Source: Planctomycetaceae bacterium UBA969 (lineage in GTDB: Bacteria > Planctomycetota > Planctomycetia > Gemmatales > Gemmataceae). From it: a stretch of 11,368 bases of DNA. The position numbers were made by a program, and so were the translations under genes. The notes under the pieces were generated by a model that worked only from the letters and a program-made list of their open reading frames with translations, was not told the origin of the DNA and did no database searches. Location of the stretch: the NCBI GenBank assembly GCA_002303765.1, contig DBCB01000113.1:1-11368 (forward strand). The letters are read 5' to 3'. Below, in pieces: positions 6,315-11,368 of the stretch (position 1 is the first letter of the stretch; each line of letters starts with the position of its first letter).

Positions 6315-9053
6315 ATGATTTTAACTTGCAAGCGATGTGGGAACGCCAATCCATTAGAAGCATCCTTTTGCTTTTTCGATGGCCAGTTGCTACAAAACTC
6401 AAACAATCCCTCACCCACTAAAAACCCCGAACTTGCAATCCCATTTGTTTTTCCAGATGGCAGAAAATGTATCAGCTTTGATGAACTCGTTTTAACCATC
6501 CTCGATGAATGGGATGAATCAAAGAAACTCCTCAAGGATGGATCTTTTGCAAGGTTTTTCCAAAAGATCGGCAGGCCCGATCTTTCGGTCCGTGCTGAAA
6601 AATGCAGGGTTTTCCCAGATGCAGACTTGGGCGTTGACGAACTGATCAATTGTCTTCCCGTCTCAATCGATTTAAAACCAGAACTTCAAACAGAGATAGA
6701 AAGAATTAATCTAGGTATTTCAAAACCTGGCACTGATCGAGATTTATATATTCAACTAAAAAATACCGGGTTGGGAATGATTAAAGGTTCTGCTGTTATT
6801 GAATGCCCAGATTTTTGGATCACCCTCGGCGATGGTTCAGGCACCAACCAGAAATCCCTTCATTTCATCAATGAATTTAAACTCCACATAAGAATCCAAG
6901 GAAAAAGGCTCCGGGCTTCCGACAAACCACTTAACGCAAAAATTACAATCGAGACCAATGGTGGATCCCGGGAAGTATTAATCACCGCAGAAGTCCCCGT
7001 CTTACCATTTTCCAAAGGGTGCCTTGCAGGTGCAATTTCACCAAGAAAACTTGCATCCTTAGCCAAGGTAAACCCAAAAGATGCCGGGAAATTATTCGAA
7101 GATAATTCCGTGCAGGAATGGTACAAAAGCAACGGTTGGACTTACCCGGTTCCAGGGCCTGCTGCTTCAGGGGTTGCAGCCGTGCAACAATTTTTTGAAG
7201 CCCTTGGGTTAGTCGAAGCGCCACAAGTTTTTATTGAACCTAGATCACACGAATGTTCAGGCTATCCGGGCGACAAAATCAACCTCGCCTTCACCGTCTT
7301 TAGTAGCGAAAAAAGACATGTTTATGCACACGCAACAAACACCTCCGATACACCTTGGATTATTTGCAAGCCAACAGATTCAGAAAAAAATCGGGCTGTA
7401 ATTTCTGTCGAAGTTGTTATACCTGATTCTCCACCCGGCCAAGTTGAAGGCAGAATCAATATTTTCTCAAATGGCGGGAAGGTATTTAGGCCCAGAATTT
7501 ATTTATCAATACTTGGATCTGCAAAGTTATTACCCCCTCCACTACCCGAATTAAAAAGTTCCAGATCCGAATCAAGCAACTCGTTAAACCTAGACGAAGC
7601 CACCGACTTTAATGAATTAAAACCTAACAAATTCCAAGGGATGCCTGCGATTGTTTTAGGTTCACTCTTACTGCTGGGCATATTTATAGCAATTACCCGT
7701 GATGTGCTTTCATTTTCAAAGCCCATGGAAAAAAACGAAGCTATATCCAGAGTGCTCAAAGCTGAAAAACCGGATATGAATCCGTTAGTGTTTCTTACCT
7801 TTAACGAAACCGACACTCAGGTTTCATTTGGTGCGGGACTTACAGCCAAACCAACCGGCGGAAAAGCTAAAGCCAACAATGTAGGAACCCAAGAAGCACA
7901 TATGTCTTTTTGCATTCATACAAAACCAACCGACAAAAACAGTAAGGCTAAAAGGCTGATGCGCGACTCTGATGGTTTCACTAACAATTCCGTCACTCGC
8001 ATTAATGGAAACGATTGGTTTTTCGGACAGGGCCCGCTCAAATTCCGCGAAAAAGCATCACAAGAATTCATCCTTGAGGCAAACAAGCACTACAACGGCC
8101 GTTGGCTCAAAATGAAGCAACTTATCGCAGAAAGCGAAGCACCCTTCCTAGGCAAAGGCTACACCTCCGTATGGGCAATGACCAACCCTTCTGTTGAAAT
8201 AACACAAAGCCTACGAATTATCCCTGGGGCTCAAACCAACAAGTTAGACACAGTCCTTGTCCGCTATAGAATCGAAAACAGGGGCAACAAAAACCTCACC
8301 ATCGGATTCAGAACCCTTTTAGATACCTTCATTGGCAGCAACGATGGGGTTCCTTTTTTAATACCCGGTGACTCCGAACTTTGCAGCTCCAGCAAAATCA
8401 TGAACGGCGCAGGTGTTCCAGATTTTCTTCAGGCGCTTGAAAACAATGATCTCAATAACCCTGGAACCGTTGCAAACCTAAGCCTTTTAAATCCCGGATT
8501 AGAAAAGCCCTCCAAGCTAACTTTGGGATGTTGGCCTGATTATCGCCTCGAGAAAATCCTAAACGATGGCGACAAATGCAAGGAAGGCTTTACTCTTTGG
8601 GATGTGCCTGTTGCTAAAATCAACACCCTTAATCCTGCAGATTCTGCTGTGACCATGTATTGGGAACCCACCCTTATACTCCCATTCAAAACCAGAGAAG
8701 TCGGTTACTCATACGGGTTAGGTACTTTTGCGGGTAGTCAGGGCCAAGGCCAACTAGCCCTTACTGCCGGCGGCTCTTTTGCGCCCAATGGCGAATTCAC
8801 TCTCACTGCATATGTTTCAGGCCATACATCAAAAGATACCCTCGACCTCACCATCCCCGATGGGTTTAAATTGATCGAAGGCTCCGTTAAAACCTCGCTT
8901 CGCGATTCCCAATCCAAATATGCGATTTCATGGAAACTAAAAGCCCCTTCATCCGAAGGCGATTTCCCCTTTAAGATTCAGTCATCAAAAAACTTCAAGG
9001 AAGAAATTGAGATAAGAATTCGTAAAGCCATTCTTGGTGGTGTGTTCGGCTAA
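6315..9053 (+). CDS. Zinc-ribbon, single-pass membrane protein of unknown function
   Basis: A 912-residue protein. The N-terminus is a short zinc ribbon: C-x2-C ('CKRCG', residues 5-9), then C19 in 'CFFDGQLL', where the usual fourth cysteine is an aspartate. A mixed domain follows with 'FDELVLTILDEWDESKKLL' and 'FFQKIGRPDLS'. The segment with 'VQEWYKSNGWTYPVPG' and 'AVQQFFEALGL' (about 265-300) leads into an Ig-like beta region up to about 400. One membrane helix lies at about 443-463 ('MPAIVLGSLLLLGIFIAITR'). The remaining 450 residues look like beta-sandwich domains, with 'VRYRIENRGNKNLTIGFRTL' in the middle and a final Ig-like domain, presumably outside the cytoplasm. There is no signal peptide, so the ribbon should be cytoplasmic. 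The ATG at 6315 follows an in-frame TTG; no good Shine-Dalgarno is visible. It is 17 bases upstream of the FHA gene, so the two are almost certainly cotranscribed. No catalytic motif was recognised. Confidence 0.75.
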   Translation: MILTCKRCGNANPLEASFCFFDGQLLQNSNNPSPTKNPELAIPFVFPDGRKCISFDELVLTILDEWDESKKLLKDGSFARFFQKIGRPDLSVRAEKCRVFPDADLGVDELINCLPVSIDLKPELQTEIERINLGISKPGTDRDLYIQLKNTGLGMIKGSAVIECPDFWITLGDGSGTNQKSLHFINEFKLHIRIQGKRLRASDKPLNAKITIETNGGSREVLITAEVPVLPFSKGCLAGAISPRKLASLAKVNPKDAGKLFEDNSVQEWYKSNGWTYPVPGPAASGVAAVQQFFEALGLVEAPQVFIEPRSHECSGYPGDKINLAFTVFSSEKRHVYAHATNTSDTPWIICKPTDSEKNRAVISVEVVIPDSPPGQVEGRINIFSNGGKVFRPRIYLSILGSAKLLPPPLPELKSSRSESSNSLNLDEATDFNELKPNKFQGMPAIVLGSLLLLGIFIAITRDVLSFSKPMEKNEAISRVLKAEKPDMNPLVFLTFNETDTQVSFGAGLTAKPTGGKAKANNVGTQEAHMSFCIHTKPTDKNSKAKRLMRDSDGFTNNSVTRINGNDWFFGQGPLKFREKASQEFILEANKHYNGRWLKMKQLIAESEAPFLGKGYTSVWAMTNPSVEITQSLRIIPGAQTNKLDTVLVRYRIENRGNKNLTIGFRTLLDTFIGSNDGVPFLIPGDSELCSSSKIMNGAGVPDFLQALENNDLNNPGTVANLSLLNPGLEKPSKLTLGCWPDYRLEKILNDGDKCKEGFTLWDVPVAKINTLNPADSAVTMYWEPTLILPFKTREVGYSYGLGTFAGSQGQGQLALTAGGSFAPNGEFTLTAYVSGHTSKDTLDLTIPDGFKLIEGSVKTSLRDSQSKYAISWKLKAPSSEGDFPFKIQSSKNFKEEIEIRIRKAILGGVFG

Positions 9054-9070
9054 CTTAAGGATTTGCAACT

Positions 9071-9970
9071 GTGTCTCTTCGATTATTTGTAATTTACTGT
9101 GCATTGATTGGTGGTCTTTGCTCCTATGTGGGCTGGGCTGCAGGCCTATCCATCACTTCAGAAGGGTTTTTACGAGCAGCTTACAAAGGCATGTTTGCAG
9201 GTACCCTTATTGGTGCTGGATTAAGCCTGCTCGATTCCATTTGGAATGGCAGAAGCTTAACTTTCACATTTTGCCATACCTTGGTTGCTGCAATTCTTGC
9301 TGGCGTGGGGGGCATTATTGGCGGGATCATAGGAGAATTTCTTTTCAACATCCATAGCTCCCTCATTATTGCAGGATGGTTATTCACGGGTCTACTTATT
9401 GGTATCGCTATTTCAACATTCGAAATACTAATTTCCTTGAATAACAATCAAGCAAAAATCTTTGCTATATCCAAAGCGTTGAAGTGCATGGCTGGGGGTG
9501 CAATGGGTGGTTTGTTGGGTGGGGGAATTTTTTATTCGGTGTTATTATTCTGGGTGGCACGGTTTGGCCCAGGAATATTCTGGACTCCCGCAGCCATTGG
9601 TTTTTCTGTTCTGGGAATTTGCATTGGCCTGTTCATCGGGTTGGCCCAAGTGTTGATTAAAGAAGCATGGGTTCGGGTTGAAAACGGGCGCTGGCAAGGT
9701 AAAGAATTAATCCTTGCAAAATCTGTTTCAGTAATTGGGCGTAAAGAAGGTTGCGAAATCGCCTTGTTTGGCGATCGCAATCTCGCACCCGAACATGCTT
9801 GCATTCGCAGAAGAGAGAACGGTTTTTATCTTGCAGATCTCGATAGCCCAGATGGCACTTATCTTAACAAAAAAAGAGTTCGGGAAGAAACGCTGCTTCA
9901 ATCAGATGATATTATTCAGGCGGGTGCTACCAAACTTAAGTTTCTTGAAAAGACTAAGAACCGTAGTTGA
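9071..9970 (+). CDS. Polytopic membrane protein with C-terminal FHA domain
   Basis: A 299-residue protein starting at GTG with AAGGA 10 bases upstream. Six glycine-rich membrane helices span about 5-24, 36-55, 68-92, 97-122, 136-160 and 172-196. A cytoplasmic FHA domain occupies about 205-293: 'VIGRKEGCEI' (GR at 223-224), 'APEHACI' (239-245), 'DGTYLNKKRV' (261-270) and 'DDIIQAG'. FHA domains bind phosphothreonine peptides, but the usual S-R-x-H is A-P-E-H and NGT is DGT, so phosphopeptide binding is doubtful. The helices look like three repeats of a two-helix hairpin. It is the second gene of a unit with the zinc-ribbon protein and probably its membrane partner. It converges on the ECF sigma gene with only 33 bases between stops. 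Confidence 0.85.
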   Translation: MSLRLFVIYCALIGGLCSYVGWAAGLSITSEGFLRAAYKGMFAGTLIGAGLSLLDSIWNGRSLTFTFCHTLVAAILAGVGGIIGGIIGEFLFNIHSSLIIAGWLFTGLLIGIAISTFEILISLNNNQAKIFAISKALKCMAGGAMGGLLGGGIFYSVLLFWVARFGPGIFWTPAAIGFSVLGICIGLFIGLAQVLIKEAWVRVENGRWQGKELILAKSVSVIGRKEGCEIALFGDRNLAPEHACIRRRENGFYLADLDSPDGTYLNKKRVREETLLQSDDIIQAGATKLKFLEKTKNRS

Positions 9971-10003
9971 CATGCTAAATATTTAAGCTCATGGCTTTGC
10001 AGT

Positions 10004-10516
10004 TCAGTTCAACCCAAAACCTAAAGGTTTTAAGAAATGTGCAAGCCGGGTGCGGGCCCTGAATAGCCTCATTTTCACGGTTGCGCTTTTCAAACCAAGC
10101 TGCTTTGCGATTTCGAGAATTCTGCAATTCTGAGTGTATCTCATTTCAAGAATCTGCCTGTCATTCAAATTCAATTCCCCAAGAGTTAGATTGAATTTGC
10201 AAAACAATTCCGCTTGCTCAATTAGCAATTCAGGAGGTATCGTGTGGGAGTCGAGCTTTTCAAAAACTTCAGGCGCCATTGTGCCATATTTATAAAAAGA
10301 ACTTTTGCAATAATCTTCAGCGAGGTTTCTTACAACTTTGCACAACCAAGATCTTTCATAGGTAACGACATTACCAAGGGTTAATTCGCGCCAGTAGCGT
10401 AGAAAGGCTTCCTGAGTAAGATCGTTTGCAACTTCAAAATTGAAGCATCTAGAGTATGCTGCCAACCAGACTGCATTGCGGTGCATTGAATAAATCTTGA
10501 GGAACTTTTCTTGCAT
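10004..10516 (-). CDS. ECF-family RNA polymerase sigma factor
   Basis: A 170-residue sigma-70-family protein of the extracytoplasmic-function type. Region 2 spans about 8-72 with 'DLTQEAFLRYW' (32-42) and 'SWLCKVVRNLAEDYCK'. Region 4 spans about 108-165 with 'LNLNDRQILEMRY' and the helix-turn-helix 'ILEIAKQLGLKSATVKMRLF' (133-152) that reads -35 elements. Regions 1.1 and 3 are absent, as usual for ECF factors, which redirect RNA polymerase to stress or envelope genes. The ATG has a strong Shine-Dalgarno (AAAGGAG, 6 bases spacing). No anti-sigma gene is adjacent: the downstream gene is convergent and the upstream one is a peptidase. Regulation may therefore be transcriptional or through its leader. 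Confidence 0.93.
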   Translation of the reverse strand: MQEKFLKIYSMHRNAVWLAAYSRCFNFEVANDLTQEAFLRYWRELTLGNVVTYERSWLCKVVRNLAEDYCKSSFYKYGTMAPEVFEKLDSHTIPPELLIEQAELFCKFNLTLGELNLNDRQILEMRYTQNCRILEIAKQLGLKSATVKMRLFRARTRLAHFLKPLGFGLN

Positions 10517-10521
10517 GATGA

Positions 10522-10576
10522 TCTCCTTTCATGCATCTAAATCACTGTTTATTATCAGTACGAATTAGAAAGGAGA
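10522..10576 (-). promoter_or_regulatory. Leader inverted repeat that could hide the ECF sigma Shine-Dalgarno
   Basis: On the minus strand the Shine-Dalgarno segment GAAAGGAGA (10530-10522) is perfectly complementary to TCTCCTTTC (10576-10568) lying 37 bases upstream in the same leader. Pairing would block ribosome access. This applies only if transcription begins upstream of 10576. Confidence 0.4.
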
Positions 10577-10582
10577 AAGTTC
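10559..10582 (-). promoter_or_regulatory. Possible ECF-type promoter for the sigma gene
   Basis: Minus strand GAAC (10582-10579), 16-base spacer, CGTA (10562-10559). This resembles the GGAAC/CGTN pattern of many ECF-dependent promoters and would imply autoregulation. It is a short degenerate pattern and weak evidence alone. The rest of 10583-10659 shows nothing else. Confidence 0.25.
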
Positions 10583-10659
10583 ATCAAAAGTGAATATAGC
10601 TGTGCAATTGCTGTAGAAACTGCATAAAGAACAAAAGAAAAGATGTGATTCAAAAACAA

Positions 10660-11368
10660 TCACTCAGGGATCCAAGTATCCTCAGGCTTTATACTAAGGC
10701 AAAATTCTGCGAGAAGAACCGCAGAGTAATCAAGGTCTTTCAAACTAACGACTTCAACCGGGCTATGCATATATCGATTAGGAATCCCGATTAAACCCAT
10801 TGCAACGCCTTCACCAACCGTTTGCATTGCGTTGGCATCGGTGCCACTCCCCTTCGGAATCCCTCTTATCTGACTGGGAATACTAAAATCTCGGGCAACA
10901 TCCATCATGCGCTCGATGACTTTAGGATTAAAATTAGGGCCACGATGAATCACAGGGCCTGCTCCAAGTTTAACATCGCCCAAATTCTTGCGATCGGTAC
11001 CGGGCGTATCTGTAGCATGGGTAACATCCACCGCCAACCCTACCTGCGGTAAAATCCCTTGCGCACTTGTAGTTGCCCCACGTAAGCCTATTTCTTCCTG
11101 CACTGTAGAAACAAAATGGATATCAATGTTAGGATTTTTTTCACTCACCAACCTCAACGCCTCCATCACCGTCCAAACCCCGACCTTATCGTCCATACCA
11201 GGCGAACAAGCCAAACCATTCAACAAATCGCAATACCCAAGGCGAACAGTTATCGCATCCCCATTCATTACCAAACCTTCAGCTTCTTTTTTATCCTTGG
11301 CGCCTATATCAACCCAAACATCAGAAAATTGGGGAACCTTGTTGCGTTCATCATTGGTTAGAAGATGC
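10660..11368 (-). CDS. M42-family metallo-aminopeptidase (N-terminus outside window)
   Basis: The reading frame stays open to the window edge and begins there with 'HLLTNDERNKVPQFSDVWVD', so the ATG at 11274 is internal. The protein is an M42 aminopeptidase, a family of cytoplasmic dodecameric di-metal enzymes that trim peptides. Visible metal and catalytic motifs are 'GMDDKVG' (bridging Asp), 'QEEIGLRGA' (Glu base and ligand; the two Glu codons are 11092-11097), 'VDVTHATD' (Asp ligand), 'GSGTDANAM' and 'YMHSPVEV' (His ligand codon 10765-10767). All expected residues in the visible part are intact. The missing N-terminus should carry the first His/Asp ligand pair. The 143-base gap to the ECF start suggests separate transcription from the sigma gene. 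Confidence 0.92.
   Translation of the reverse strand, partial: HLLTNDERNKVPQFSDVWVDIGAKDKKEAEGLVMNGDAITVRLGYCDLLNGLACSPGMDDKVGVWTVMEALRLVSEKNPNIDIHFVSTVQEEIGLRGATTSAQGILPQVGLAVDVTHATDTPGTDRKNLGDVKLGAGPVIHRGPNFNPKVIERMMDVARDFSIPSQIRGIPKGSGTDANAMQTVGEGVAMGLIGIPNRYMHSPVEVVSLKDLDYSAVLLAEFCLSIKPEDTWIPE

Noticed and set aside
6170..6649. Minus-strand 159-codon open frame covering the 6.1-6.3 kb gap
   Set aside because: Most of it is antisense to the zinc-ribbon gene start, and the sequence is Ser/Lys-rich with no recognisable features.
10016..10031. AAAACC-TAAA-GGTTTT palindrome at the convergent gene ends as a terminator
   Set aside because: AT-rich 6-bp stem with no T-run on either side, and it lies inside the sigma factor coding end.
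10571..10616. Plus-strand AGGAGA followed by GTG and an 8-codon frame as a leader peptide
   Set aside because: Poor spacing, only 8 codons, and no downstream plus-strand gene; AGGAGA is better explained as the complement of the anti-Shine-Dalgarno.

Overview
The window looks like a chromosomal segment from a planctomycete (PVC group) with unusually low GC, roughly mid-40s percent by eye. The pointers are a secreted DUF1080 protein, a large membrane protein that opens with a short zinc ribbon ending in 'CFFDG', a polytopic FHA protein and a stand-alone ECF sigma factor. This is inference from gene content; there is no rRNA or other phylogenetic marker here. No tRNA, rRNA, CRISPR array, insertion sequence or attachment site was seen. 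Coding density is high and no gene-free stretch exceeds about 225 bases.

Layout. Positions 1-105 hold the probable tail of a plus-strand gene, which converges to within 1 base on a minus-strand NAD-dependent sugar-nucleotide epimerase (107-1051). Positions 1232-4107 are a minus-strand ferrous-iron uptake operon, read from right to left: two small FeoA proteins, the FeoB GTPase/permease and a 60-residue FeoB-associated cysteine-rich membrane protein. feoB carries a one-base frameshift near 1822, so it is either broken or mis-assembled. The feo promoter region (4108-4240) has two plausible minus-strand promoters and a palindrome just downstream of one -10 box. Divergent from feo is a 234-residue protein (4274-4978) that resembles the ImmA/IrrE metallopeptidase fold but has lost the HExxH residues.

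Plus-strand genes follow: a secreted DUF1080 protein (5107-6090) closed by a clear intrinsic terminator, then a two-gene unit (6315-9970) made of a 912-residue single-pass protein with an N-terminal zinc ribbon and a six-helix membrane protein with a C-terminal FHA domain. The last two genes are on the minus strand: an ECF sigma factor (10004-10516) and an M42-family aminopeptidase (10660 to the window edge, N-terminus outside).

How they may work together. The Feo genes form one Fe(II) import unit. The zinc-ribbon protein and the FHA protein are 17 bases apart, both are membrane proteins, and probably act together in an undescribed envelope or signalling role. The most interesting non-coding signal is upstream of the ECF sigma gene: a 9-base perfect complement to its Shine-Dalgarno sequence, which could form an inhibitory leader hairpin or else overlap an ECF-type promoter.
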